Below, one piece after another: positions 17,108 through 25,166 of a stretch of 49,447 nt of DNA. The translations under genes were made by a program, and so were the position numbers. Positions within the stretch are counted from its first letter, which is position 1. Each line of letters opens with the position of its first letter. The stretch spans positions 1 to 49,447 of the forward strand of contig CASBPX010000016.1 of assembly GCA_949127735.1 (NCBI GenBank), in the 5' to 3' direction. The DNA comes from Candidatus Obscuribacterales bacterium (GTDB lineage Bacteria; Cyanobacteriota; Vampirovibrionia; Obscuribacterales; Obscuribacteraceae). The notes beneath the pieces were generated by a model, which did no database searches, was not told the origin of the DNA, and saw nothing but the letters and a program-made list of their open reading frames with translations.

Positions 17108-17677
17108 ATGGAAGACGGAGTTAGAAGAAGGGTCATATTAAAAACGGTAGCAGCGTTACCGCTAGCCGCCACGTTCGGTTTGTTGATATCACCTTTTCTC
17201 AGATATCTCAGACCGACACTAAAACCGCTCGACATTCTTGGTGAATCAGACCAACCGCTAGCCGAGCCGCCGATTCCGACATACACAGACAAAGACTTTC
17301 CTGATCCGTGGACTTGCCTTCCTTTCATGTTCAATCAGAAGTACGTTGAGTACAACCCTGAAGGCGCTGAAATTCGCAAGATTCCTGGTTACATAGTTAA
17401 ATTGCCCAACGGTGATGTGGTGGCCTACAGCCGTATCTGTCCGCACCTCGGTTGCATCTTCAATTTCGTCAAAGATCCTGATGAGTGCGCCAAGGGCTAT
17501 AACTTCAAACCAGCAGGTCCAGTATTTGCTTGCCCATGTCACTTGAGCGTTTACGATATTGCTCAAGCCGGCAAAGTGGTGAGCGGTCCTGCACCACGTC
17601 CACCGCGGAAATTTGAAGTTAAAAGAGTAGGCGCAACGTATCAAGTGATTGCTTTGGAGGCCGGGTCAATTGCCTAG
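17108..17677 (+). CDS. Rieske [2Fe-2S] protein of a cytochrome bc-type complex
   Basis: A 189-residue Rieske protein. The N-terminus has RRRVILK before a hydrophobic helix (residues ~10-28), resembling a Tat-type anchor. The cluster motifs are CPHLGC (C111, H113, C116) and CPCHLS (C142, C144, H145): four ligands plus the pair for the stabilising disulfide. Residue 112 is Pro where Thr is usual (CTHLGC), and 146 is Leu where Gly is usual (CPCHGS); such changes can shift the redox potential. A ~20-residue insertion lies between the two motifs. The stop codon overlaps the start of cytochrome b, indicating translational coupling. Confidence 0.93.
   Translation: MEDGVRRRVILKTVAALPLAATFGLLISPFLRYLRPTLKPLDILGESDQPLAEPPIPTYTDKDFPDPWTCLPFMFNQKYVEYNPEGAEIRKIPGYIVKLPNGDVVAYSRICPHLGCIFNFVKDPDECAKGYNFKPAGPVFACPCHLSVYDIAQAGKVVSGPAPRPPRKFEVKRVGATYQVIALEAGSIA
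17656..17660 (+). promoter_or_regulatory. Shine-Dalgarno site deciding the cytochrome b start
   Basis: GGAGG at 17656-17660 lies 9 bases before TTG 17670. It favours that codon over the in-frame TTG at 17649, which lies upstream of this site. The site is inside the 3' end of the Rieske gene. Confidence 0.6.
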
Positions 17678-19541
17678 TTCAGTACAAGATAAAAGCATTG
17701 CGAGCACTCTCACTGCTGCTGGTGACTGGGTTAAAACTCGCATCAACAACATCGACATTTTCGATGAGCATCACCAGGTCGAAGCTAGAACCAACCCCTT
17801 CTATGCACTAGGGCCAATTTTCTATCTGGTCTGGTTCATAGTCATGGCCACTGGTCTAATTTTGATCATGTGGTACGTGCCCACTAAATCAGCGGCCTTC
17901 GATTCGATTCTCAATATTCAAAACGGCATTCCAATTGGTGGATTGATGCGAGGCATGCACAAATATGGTGCAGATGCCATGATCATCGCCGCCACCATGC
18001 GCCTCTATCGCATGTTTATCAATGCCGATTACAAACCATCGAAAGAATTCAATATCGCCATTGCTCTGGTGACTTTGCTTCTGGCCATGTATTCAGGACT
18101 GTCGGGATATCTGTTGATCTGGAATCAGCGTGCCTTCTGGGCGACCAAGGTATTTGCTACTTTCCCAACTTATATGGATCAGTTTGCCGTCATGGGCGAC
18201 TTCTATCAGCCCCTCTATAAATCATTGCACTTAGGTTGGAATACGGCCGAAGTCTTGCTTGGTGGTGGTGCTGCTATTACTCAGAACACCATGACCAGAT
18301 TCTTCTCACTGCACCTGGCCTTTTCATTGATACCGCTGATTTTTGTGGAAATCTATTTCTTCCACAATGCTTATGTGCGTGTGCCTTTGAACTGGACAAA
18401 ACGTTCGATTCTGATTTTGATGATTGCTTTTGTAGCCATTGCTCTGCCTGCCGCTCAAGGCTCACGGTCAGATCCGGATGTCACTCCACTGCCGATTCTT
18501 TCAGACTGGTATTTCCTAGGCTTGTATCAGATGTACAAATATCTGGAGCCGGTGGTGGCAACCTACATCACCATGATCATTCCGGTATCGGTAATTGCTT
18601 TGCCTTTCTTAGACACGGCTATCACCGGACACGAAAAGAACATCATGAAGCGACCGTTTATGCTCATGCTGACATTTATGGGAGCTGCTTGCTGGATTGT
18701 TTTCTCGTATTTGATCATCGTCAACATTGCTGATATTCACTATGACCCGCCGTTCTGGCGCACATTCCTCTACGGTACTATCGACATCGGTATTATCTGG
18801 CAGGCAGTGCTGATGCTGACGAACAAAAATATGCAGGAAAAAGCCAAAGGCTTTATGCCGGCCATGATTATGTTTGCAATCTGCGCCATTCAGACCTTTG
18901 TGGGCTACACCTACTACTATATGGCCCTCACTGAAATGTTCATTGACCCAATTGGTCACGCTGCACTCTACGGAATAGCAAGGCCCACCATGGGTGATAC
19001 CGCAGATAAAGTGGAAACGATTGTGCGCAAATTGCACAGTACGAAAAATTCAGGCGTGCCGGTCAATAAAGAGTATTGGGATTTCCACGTTACTCTTGAC
19101 CCTGGTTACATCAAAGTGTTGGGTGAGCCGGCTGCTAAAGCCGATCTTGAAGAACTTGCAAGACTTTGTCAGACCAAGGGACCTCTCGATGTCATCGCTC
19201 ACTTTATTCCAACGTTTGAAACACCGGCCGGACCTAATGGTGCCTTTAATGCTATTAAATTCACCGATCCTGTTAAAGGGCCTCACCCTGAATACATCAG
19301 CATGATTGACTTCATGGTCAACAACCGCTGGGCCTGGGACTATTGCACCCTGGTGGACAGACTCACCCCTGGCCTGGTTAAAGGCGGATATCCGCTGACC
19401 GTGCCGCCTGTAGACTGGTGGTGGATGATTGGTGGACCACTGGCTGGAGTAGCCTGTCTGCTCGCCGCCTTCCAAGCCAATATGGTGAAAAAGAGTCAGG
19501 TCGAAGCGCCTAAACCTGCCGCTCCGGTGGCAACAGCTTAG
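17670..19541 (+). CDS. Long cytochrome b (b6 + subunit IV-like) with altered heme bH site
   Basis: A 623-residue protein from TTG 17670. The first four helices resemble cytochrome b/b6. Helix B has H97 in GMHKYGAD and helix D has H215 in FFSLH, the pair that binds heme bL. The second helix-B ligand, expected at residue 111, is Arg. In helix D the expected position (229 or 230) is Tyr/Phe, and the nearest His is at 232, 17 residues from H215 instead of 14-15. Heme bH is therefore doubtful. A subunit IV-like part follows with SDWYF at 278-282 for the PEWY Qo motif, then further helices and a soluble ~150-residue C-terminal region ending in one more helix. It starts within the Rieske gene. Confidence 0.85.
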   Translation: MPSSVQDKSIASTLTAAGDWVKTRINNIDIFDEHHQVEARTNPFYALGPIFYLVWFIVMATGLILIMWYVPTKSAAFDSILNIQNGIPIGGLMRGMHKYGADAMIIAATMRLYRMFINADYKPSKEFNIAIALVTLLLAMYSGLSGYLLIWNQRAFWATKVFATFPTYMDQFAVMGDFYQPLYKSLHLGWNTAEVLLGGGAAITQNTMTRFFSLHLAFSLIPLIFVEIYFFHNAYVRVPLNWTKRSILILMIAFVAIALPAAQGSRSDPDVTPLPILSDWYFLGLYQMYKYLEPVVATYITMIIPVSVIALPFLDTAITGHEKNIMKRPFMLMLTFMGAACWIVFSYLIIVNIADIHYDPPFWRTFLYGTIDIGIIWQAVLMLTNKNMQEKAKGFMPAMIMFAICAIQTFVGYTYYYMALTEMFIDPIGHAALYGIARPTMGDTADKVETIVRKLHSTKNSGVPVNKEYWDFHVTLDPGYIKVLGEPAAKADLEELARLCQTKGPLDVIAHFIPTFETPAGPNGAFNAIKFTDPVKGPHPEYISMIDFMVNNRWAWDYCTLVDRLTPGLVKGGYPLTVPPVDWWWMIGGPLAGVACLLAAFQANMVKKSQVEAPKPAAPVATA

Positions 19542-20015
19542 GTGTCTAAGCAAGATAAAAGCAATGGAGAAAAGAAGTCTCAAGTGAGAAGCGCCGCCGA
19601 AATTAAAAGCTGTAATGGCGGGTCTGAAAAAGATCCCGGCGCTTCTCATGGCCCTTCTGGCTCTGGTTCTAGCTCTAGTTCTGGCAAGCCCACCTTCAAA
19701 GTCAAACTGGCATTGAAGCTTGTCGCTTTTGTTTTTTCGGTGATTACTCTGTCGTGGTTTTTTGAAGGCACAAGACAAATTCAAAATGGCTTGTCACTGT
19801 CTGCGGTGGCATATGTTATCGCCGGCAGTGTGCTCACCGTGGCCTTAATTGGTGTACAAGCCTTCTTTATCTATGCCGAAGAGAAATCGAAAAATGACGG
19901 CACTCGCAAAATTCCTCTGTTCGACAAAATTTATTACAAATTAGCCACCGTGAACAAAAGCGCTGGTGAAAAGTCATCAGATTCTGAGGCACAAGAAAGG
20001 ATCGACCGTGGATAA
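19542..20015 (+). CDS. Two-helix membrane protein of the respiratory operon
   Basis: A 157-residue protein starting at GTG immediately after the cytochrome b stop. The first ~48 residues are hydrophilic and Ser/Gly-rich, then come two transmembrane helices (roughly residues 55-73 and 85-110) and a charged C-terminal tail. No cofactor motif is visible and I do not recognise the family. Direct abutment to cytochrome b and an 8-bp overlap with the next gene argue that it is a subunit or assembly factor of the same complex. Confidence 0.7.
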   Translation: MSKQDKSNGEKKSQVRSAAEIKSCNGGSEKDPGASHGPSGSGSSSSSGKPTFKVKLALKLVAFVFSVITLSWFFEGTRQIQNGLSLSAVAYVIAGSVLTVALIGVQAFFIYAEEKSKNDGTRKIPLFDKIYYKLATVNKSAGEKSSDSEAQERIDRG

Positions 20016-20361
20016 GACAATTGACGTTGTTTTGGTAGTCGTAGGAGCCGTTGTATGCCTGGCATTCACGGGGCTTATGCCCTGGGCTGAGCTTGGTATG
20101 AATGGTGCTTTCGACAACTGGCCGCTCTGGCTCAGATGGATAAATGAAAATCTCTTTTTGCCCTTGCCCAATTATGACCAAGTAGCAAGTATGGGCGCAT
20201 CATGGACCGATTATCTGAAAAAATCAGGAGCCGAATCACGCTACGGTGATTATGCTTATTCGCTCGTTATGGGTCTGGCCATGATCGGGGCCGCCATTGG
20301 TATTGCAGCTGTCGGCCGTGAAGAAGCCGAAGAAAAAACTATTTTGCCGGTTAAGAAATAA
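20008..20361 (+). CDS. Two-helix membrane protein of the respiratory operon
   Basis: A 117-residue protein from GTG 20008, which has AGAAAGGA seven bases upstream. An in-frame ATG at 19966 lies deep inside the previous gene and has no such site. There is a helix near the N-terminus (residues ~5-24), an extracytoplasmic-looking segment rich in Trp/Pro/Asn, a second helix near residues 83-102, and a short Glu/Lys tail. No known motif. It sits between the two cytochrome b genes. Confidence 0.7.
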   Translation: MDKTIDVVLVVVGAVVCLAFTGLMPWAELGMNGAFDNWPLWLRWINENLFLPLPNYDQVASMGASWTDYLKKSGAESRYGDYAYSLVMGLAMIGAAIGIAAVGREEAEEKTILPVKK

Positions 20362-20407
20362 GCCAAGTAAGTAATTTAATTGGTTGGTTGAACGGGAGTT
20401 CCGCATC

Positions 20408-21574
20408 ATGTACACGTCGATACCTAAAGGCCTGACCGACTTAGCGCTGACGATTGAGAAAGGTACTAATGCTGTCATCAGCAATAGATACAATCCTTTC
20501 TACTATCACGGCGCTCTGCCTCAGTTCTACCTGTGGGTTTTATTCCTTTCAGGTCTTTTGCTTTTCGCTTATTACATTCCCACCATCGATAACGCCTATT
20601 TCTCTGCCAATCTAGTCAACGCCTGGACTTCGGTTGACTACATTACCGATAAGTTGCCTATGGGTGCGGTTATTCGCGGTATCCACCGCTATGCCGGCGA
20701 TGCCATGGTGATAACCATTGTGTTGCATGCTCTGCGTGTGTGGGTGACAGACCGCTATCGTCAATACCGCTGGATTCAGTGGGTGACAGGCATCATGCTA
20801 CTGCTGATGGTGCTCTTTGTTGGTCAAACCGGTTATTACCTGGTTTGGGATGAGCGCTCATTAGTGCTGACTCGTATGACTGTAAGTGCTTTCGACGCTC
20901 TGCCTGTAATCGGCCCTGGTCTTAAAGCCTGGTTCTTGAACGGCACCGCCATTACAAACCTGACACTTTCAAACTTCCTCTTTATTCACATCGGTCTGTC
21001 CTTCACTTTGTTATTTGGTTTGTGGATGCACTATGTGCGCATGACCAGACCAGTGATAAGTCCTCCACCAGCCATCAACTACATGCTTATGGCTGTACTC
21101 ATGCTCTTCGTGTTTGCTTTTCCAATCACCAGCGGCAAAATGGCCGATATCAACTCAGCTCCAACCAGCTTTGATATCGACTGGTTCTTCCTCTTCCCTT
21201 ACTGGCTGATGGCCCATGTTGATCTCGTCACCTACTGGGTGCTGATGATTGTTGCCACCATCCTTTTAGTTCTGGTACCGCTGCCTAATTTGTACAAAGC
21301 CGCTAATCCTATTGAGGCCGCAGAAGTGGTGCTGACAAAATGCGTCGGCTGCAGCCTCTGCTCGTTCGATTGCCCTTATCAGGCCATCGAAATGGTGCCT
21401 GCACCAGCTGGTTCAAGATTCAAACTGCTGGCCACCGTGAAACCATACCGCTGCTCTGCTTGTGGAGTCTGTGTGGGAGCTTGCGCTTTCGATGCCATTG
21501 ACTTGCCGAACTTGCTCGATACTGATGTCACCGCCCAAATTCGGGCGCTGGCTGAAGCTAAACCCAGTGCATAA
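20408..21574 (+). CDS. Cytochrome b fused to a 2x[4Fe-4S] ferredoxin domain
   Basis: A 388-residue protein from ATG 20408 (GGGAG nine bases upstream; the in-frame TTG at 20384 is less likely). Residues 1-215 form the four-helix cytochrome b core with all heme ligands: H93/H107 in helix B and H194/H208 in helix D, both 14 apart, so hemes bL and bH are both expected. A subunit IV-like section follows (PEWY region reads DIDWFF, residues 256-261). The C-terminus carries two CxxCxxCxxxC motifs, C312-C322 and C349-C359, as in bacterial 2[4Fe-4S] ferredoxins. With that tail cytoplasmic, electrons could pass between heme bH and the iron-sulfur clusters. The next gene is MvhD-like. Confidence 0.9.
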   Translation: MYTSIPKGLTDLALTIEKGTNAVISNRYNPFYYHGALPQFYLWVLFLSGLLLFAYYIPTIDNAYFSANLVNAWTSVDYITDKLPMGAVIRGIHRYAGDAMVITIVLHALRVWVTDRYRQYRWIQWVTGIMLLLMVLFVGQTGYYLVWDERSLVLTRMTVSAFDALPVIGPGLKAWFLNGTAITNLTLSNFLFIHIGLSFTLLFGLWMHYVRMTRPVISPPPAINYMLMAVLMLFVFAFPITSGKMADINSAPTSFDIDWFFLFPYWLMAHVDLVTYWVLMIVATILLVLVPLPNLYKAANPIEAAEVVLTKCVGCSLCSFDCPYQAIEMVPAPAGSRFKLLATVKPYRCSACGVCVGACAFDAIDLPNLLDTDVTAQIRALAEAKPSA

Positions 21575-21618
21575 ACGACACGTAGCTTAGGGTCACAAAC
21601 AAAAAAGGTACACAGGTA

Positions 21619-22041
21619 ATGCCCGAACAAAAAGTAATCACTCTAATCTGCGAACGCGCTGCTGATCTCGATTCAGTTTGCACCGCCCAGGGCGAAGTGA
21701 AAGAAATTGATGGCCTGCATGTAGTCAAATTGCCATGTAGCGGCATGATTCAACCGCTGATGATTGAAGCGGCAATGAAGTCTGGTGCTGCTGGTGTGAT
21801 CGTTACTGGTTGCCAGATTGGCGATTGTTATTATCGCGAAGGCAATCGTATGATTCGCGAACGTCTTCTTGGTCAGAGGCCACCAGGTTTGAAGAAAACA
21901 GTCGATCGCCGTCGGGTGCTCGCTCTCTGGCTCTCTCGTCCGCAGAAAGACAGGTTCCTGGCTGAAGCCAAAGAATTCGTCAGCTTCGTGCGCAAACTTC
22001 CCGTTGAACCTGCTGCCGCTGCTAAACCGGCTGCAAAATAA
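21619..22041 (+). CDS. MvhD/HdrD-type iron-sulfur subunit (hydrogenase delta subunit family)
   Basis: A 140-residue cytoplasmic protein of the MvhD/FlpD family. In methanogens MvhD carries a [2Fe-2S] cluster that links a hydrogenase or dehydrogenase to heterodisulfide reductase. Hallmarks present: PCSGM (C40), the GCQIGDCYYREGN motif (C65, C70) and the N-terminal Cys11 before AAD. The first Cys of the usual CxxC is missing (Thr8), while an extra Cys21 is present. The C-terminal third continues the family pattern and ends in an Ala/Pro/Lys tail. Placement after the ferredoxin-fused cytochrome b suggests electron exchange with it. Confidence 0.85.
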   Translation: MPEQKVITLICERAADLDSVCTAQGEVKEIDGLHVVKLPCSGMIQPLMIEAAMKSGAAGVIVTGCQIGDCYYREGNRMIRERLLGQRPPGLKKTVDRRRVLALWLSRPQKDRFLAEAKEFVSFVRKLPVEPAAAAKPAAK

Positions 22042-22066
22042 TTATTGAAGAAGGAGAAATTCGCTC

Positions 22067-22192
22067 ATGCCACCAGAGAAAGCAAAAAAATTGACTGAAG
22101 TCGACATCATTTATAGATGGACGTGGTTCTTCATTCTTTATTTCGTCTTCATTCTTCTGATTGCCTCGTTCGGTCTAGTGGCTGAGTTTTAG
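22067..22192 (+). CDS. 41-residue single-helix membrane protein at the end of the operon
   Basis: Short open frame from ATG 22067 to TAG 22190-22192, with GAAGAAGGAGAA as a strong SD about 9 bases upstream. It begins with a charged, Lys-rich ~13 residues, then a hydrophobic helix rich in Phe/Ile/Leu (residues ~18-37). It resembles in size the very small subunits of cytochrome b6f or oxidases, but no family match can be claimed. It is the last gene before the operon terminator. Confidence 0.72.
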   Translation: MPPEKAKKLTEVDIIYRWTWFFILYFVFILLIASFGLVAEF

Positions 22193-22234
22193 ATTCAATC
22201 AAAATTCTAGATTTAAGAGCACTGAAGAAAATAG

Positions 22235-22263
22235 AAAAGCCTCGCGGTTAGCGAGGCTTTTTT
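22235..22263 (+). terminator. Rho-independent terminator of the respiratory operon
   Basis: Perfect 11-bp stem (arms 22235-22245 and 22251-22261, core GCCTCGC/GCGAGGC) with loop GGTTA, running into a T tract. It lies 43 bases after the 41-codon gene and could also stop the convergent sigma factor transcript. Confidence 0.9.
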
Positions 22264-22287
22264 ATTACGCCAAATTTTTTGAGAAAG

Positions 22288-23277
22288 TTATTTCAAATAA
22301 TCTCTCAAGCTGCCTGATTGATCCATATTGCGCAATTTGAGAATCGCTCTGCCTTCCAATTGCCTCACCCTGTCGTCGCTAATATTGAGTACCTTGGCCA
22401 CTTTCACCGCAGTTAATGGCACACCATTATCGAGACCGTAGCGCAAGCGAATAACATCTGATTCGCCGGGGCTCAGACGTCGCACCAGATTTTGCACGTC
22501 CTGGCGGCAGAGTTTGATAGTGGCATCATCCTCGGTGGCAAGGTGATCTTGATCGGCCAGCTGGTCAATCAGTGCATCTCCTTCTTCTGAAGTTGTAGCA
22601 TCAAGAGATACAGGCTCTTGAATCGACAACAAAAGCGCGTTCAGTTTACCTTCGCCTAAGCCTGCTTCGGCAGCCAGTTCGCTGCTTGAAGCACTACGGC
22701 CTTCACGTAAAAAGAAATTGCGTGCCGCTGCATTGATTTTTTGCACGGTCTCGCTCATGTGCACAGGAATGCGAATGGTGTGGCCTTTATCTTGAACCGC
22801 TCTGGAACAGCTCTGGCGAATCCACCAGGTAGCGTAAGTGGAGAAGCGGAACCCGCGGTCGGGGTCAAACTTTTCTACGGCTCGCAATAGCCCCAAATTG
22901 CCCTCCTGTATCAAATCACCCAGAGGCAGCCCGCGGCCAATAAAACGTTTAGCAATGCTGACCACCAGACGCAGGTTAGATTGCGCCAGGCGACGCTTGG
23001 CCAAATCATTGCCACTTCTGGCTTGCTTGGCCAGGTCGATTTCTTGCTCTTTATTGAGCAGCGGATAGCGACCCATGTCTTTCAAATAAGCAGCCAGTGC
23101 TTCGTCGCACTGACCCTCAGGCGTGATGTTGATAAATTCTGACTTTTCCAGCAGCTCGCCTTCGTTTTCAATGCGATCGAGATCAAATGATGGTTTTGCT
23201 TTTCGATTTTGAAGTGGTCTGCTGGCCAGTTTTGCTGCGGCAGATGAATTTTGATTTTGTTTTGCTAAAGCTTGCAT
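22288..23277 (-). CDS. RNA polymerase sigma-70 family factor (RpoD/group 2-like)
   Basis: A 329-residue sigma factor. Region 1.2 starts near residue 58 (LAAYLKDMGRYPLL). Region 2 contains LRLVVSIAKRFIGRGLPLGD, LIQEGNLGLLRAVEKFD and FSTYATWWIRQ (DNA melting and -10 recognition). Region 3 and region 4 follow, the latter with a helix-turn-helix near NISDDRVRQLEGRAILKLR for -35 recognition. There is no long acidic region 1.1, and length and composition suit a group 2 (non-essential, primary-like) factor, a class common in cyanobacteria. AAGGTGA precedes the ATG. It is convergent with the respiratory operon. Confidence 0.9.
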   Translation of the reverse strand: MQALAKQNQNSSAAAKLASRPLQNRKAKPSFDLDRIENEGELLEKSEFINITPEGQCDEALAAYLKDMGRYPLLNKEQEIDLAKQARSGNDLAKRRLAQSNLRLVVSIAKRFIGRGLPLGDLIQEGNLGLLRAVEKFDPDRGFRFSTYATWWIRQSCSRAVQDKGHTIRIPVHMSETVQKINAAARNFFLREGRSASSSELAAEAGLGEGKLNALLLSIQEPVSLDATTSEEGDALIDQLADQDHLATEDDATIKLCRQDVQNLVRRLSPGESDVIRLRYGLDNGVPLTAVKVAKVLNISDDRVRQLEGRAILKLRNMDQSGSLRDYLK

Positions 23278-23513
23278 CTAAGTCACCTTTTTGTTCAGTG
23301 TGCTCGCCGAGCATTGGCGAACCGTTTACTATGAGAGTTACAATCCAACTGAATAGGGCACGACGATAACCGCTGCAGGAGCGGTGCTGAGTGCATAAGT
23401 AGCGACACTCTTCTGGTGCACTACCTTTCTATTAAAGCAGTTTCCAACAGGCGTATTCAATTAGATAAGCTTGTCTTAATATTCAAACTTTGAGCCTTTT
23501 AAAAGGGGAATCC

Positions 23514-24305
23514 ATGAAACTTGTTGACCTGACCAGAGCCCTCGAGCAAATTGACATCAGCGAATTTCCCGATGTGCTTAAACCCCTCTACCGCATTGTT
23601 TGCCCCCAGATAGAATTTGTCGGCCATGCTCATGGCGCTAAAATAATGTCGCATTTGTTTGGTTGCCCTGAAAGCGATTTACCTGAAGGTGAGGGCTGGG
23701 CAGAAGAGAATTTGAGCATCAGTACTCACCTGGGTACTCATGTAGACGCCCCCTGGCATTACGGCAGCAAAACAGCAAAAGAAAATGCTCTCACGGTGGA
23801 TCAAATTCCCCTCGAAGAGCTCTACTTAAATGGAGTGGTGCTTGATTTAACCGCCCTTAAAGCCACAGGTGCTGGTATCACAGTTGATGATCTAAAGGCG
23901 GCCTTGGAAAAAATTGATTATCAAATTCAACCGCGTGATGCTGTGCTTTTACGCACGGATCACGATCTTATGCCGCTCACCGAACCAATGCGTTATAACT
24001 ACCCGGGCCTGACAGCAGAATCGGCTACTTATCTGGCGGAGTGTGGTGCACTGGTTGGTGGCACCGACGCTCTCGGTTGGGATAGACCGTTTCACATTAT
24101 GATTGCCGACTATCAAAAGAGTGGTGACAAGAGCCGCATCTGGGACGCTCACTTTGCCATGCGCCAGTATCGCTTTTATGTGGTGCAACAATTGGCCAAC
24201 TTAAAAGCGTTGCCACCACATGGTTTTAAAGTTGCGTTTTTCCCGCTTAAAATTGTTGGCGCCAGCGCGGCACCGGCCAGGGTAGTGGCTTTTGTCGAAG
24301 ACTAA
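23514..24305 (+). CDS. Metal-dependent cyclase/hydrolase family protein (KynB-like)
   Basis: A 263-residue protein. HLGTHVDAPWH at residues 72-82 is the HxGTHxDxPxxH metal-binding signature of the cyclase family, which includes kynurenine formamidase and isatin hydrolase. These enzymes hydrolyse amides or small rings with Zn or Mn. Without other tryptophan-degradation genes nearby, formamidase activity is only a possibility. ATG 23514 has AAAGGGG about 9 bases upstream; an in-frame upstream TTG at 23490 precedes this site and is rejected. The gene appears to be transcribed alone, divergent from the sigma factor. Confidence 0.82.
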   Translation: MKLVDLTRALEQIDISEFPDVLKPLYRIVCPQIEFVGHAHGAKIMSHLFGCPESDLPEGEGWAEENLSISTHLGTHVDAPWHYGSKTAKENALTVDQIPLEELYLNGVVLDLTALKATGAGITVDDLKAALEKIDYQIQPRDAVLLRTDHDLMPLTEPMRYNYPGLTAESATYLAECGALVGGTDALGWDRPFHIMIADYQKSGDKSRIWDAHFAMRQYRFYVVQQLANLKALPPHGFKVAFFPLKIVGASAAPARVVAFVED

Positions 24306-24508
24306 TAATTAGCTAGAGGATCTGAACAATCAGTAGCTAGATTCAAAGGTTGCCGCCGTGCAAGTGGTTAATCTTTCTCGGTATTCGCGAGGTACGGCGG
24401 CGAGTTAAGAGTCATCTTAACGCCACCTGCTTAGATCAAACTACAGGGTTTTCACTGGTATTTATCGCTTGGCGACATCAAATTCAGTTATCAGCAGCTC
24501 AAGTAAAT

Positions 24509-25006
24509 CTACGGTTTTCCAGCCTGATATCTGATCACATAACTGGATTTATCGTCTTTAGCTTGCCCAATCACTGGACCACCAATTTGAACGATACAAC
24601 TGCTGCCATCTTTATTGGTGCCTTGCACCACATCAGCGGATGAATATGTGATATTCCATCGGTATTGTCTTAAGCTATTTAGCCACCAGTCACGAACTTG
24701 ATTTTCTGATTCTTTGGTGTTGAAAACCATTACATAGGTGGGGCCCTTTTTATTGTCAGTAGAGCTGGGATAAATCAGGCCATGCAAATATTTTGATTTA
24801 CCTGTGTACTCAGGCAGTTCCGGAACAGATACTTTTTCCTTCAATTTATCTGGAGCAGCTGTAATCGTAGGGTTGACTGGCGGCTGGTTTTGCGAAGGAG
24901 ATTGGGCAAAGGCTGCAAGCGGGCCGCTTGCAATAACCAGGGCCAGGGCCAAAGCCAGTTTAGACAATAGACCCTCTTTGGCTAAAGAGCTTTTAAACAC
25001 TTGCAT
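24509..25006 (-). CDS. Small secreted protein of unknown function
   Basis: A 165-residue protein with a signal peptide (hydrophobic residues ~14-34, cleavage after AFA), a Pro/Gln-rich linker, then a ~100-residue domain with the order Y-P-(S/G) / VFNTKESENQVRDWW / ... / YVIRYQ. This resembles the lipoprotein at 40885-41421, which also has YPG followed by a segment with WYEAALKQEGW. A strong SD (AAGGAGG) lies just before the ATG. Function unknown. Confidence 0.68.
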   Translation of the reverse strand: MQVFKSSLAKEGLLSKLALALALVIASGPLAAFAQSPSQNQPPVNPTITAAPDKLKEKVSVPELPEYTGKSKYLHGLIYPSSTDNKKGPTYVMVFNTKESENQVRDWWLNSLRQYRWNITYSSADVVQGTNKDGSSCIVQIGGPVIGQAKDDKSSYVIRYQAGKP

Positions 25007-25112
25007 TACCTCCTTATCGCTTCGGTAAGTTGTTAGAATCTGCCCGCATGCATGTTCTCATTTCAGGTGACTGACGCTACATGCTTAATGCCATGCATTG
25101 GTAATAATGAAA

Positions 25113-25142
25113 CGACCGCCTCTTTAATTATAGAGGCGGTCG
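25113..25142 (-). terminator. Rho-independent terminator of the TadG-like gene
   Basis: Perfect 11-bp stem (arms 25113-25123 and 25132-25142) with an 8-base A/T loop, 24 bases after the stop of the TadG-like gene. On the minus strand it is followed by a short T-rich stretch. It separates that gene from the small secreted protein gene downstream. Confidence 0.75.
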
Positions 25143-25166
25143 ATTCAAGGTGTGTGTCTTTGTCGA

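Noticed and set aside
23370-23390. 6-bp hairpin between the sigma factor and cyclase genes
   Set aside because: Short stem without a T tract; expected by chance.
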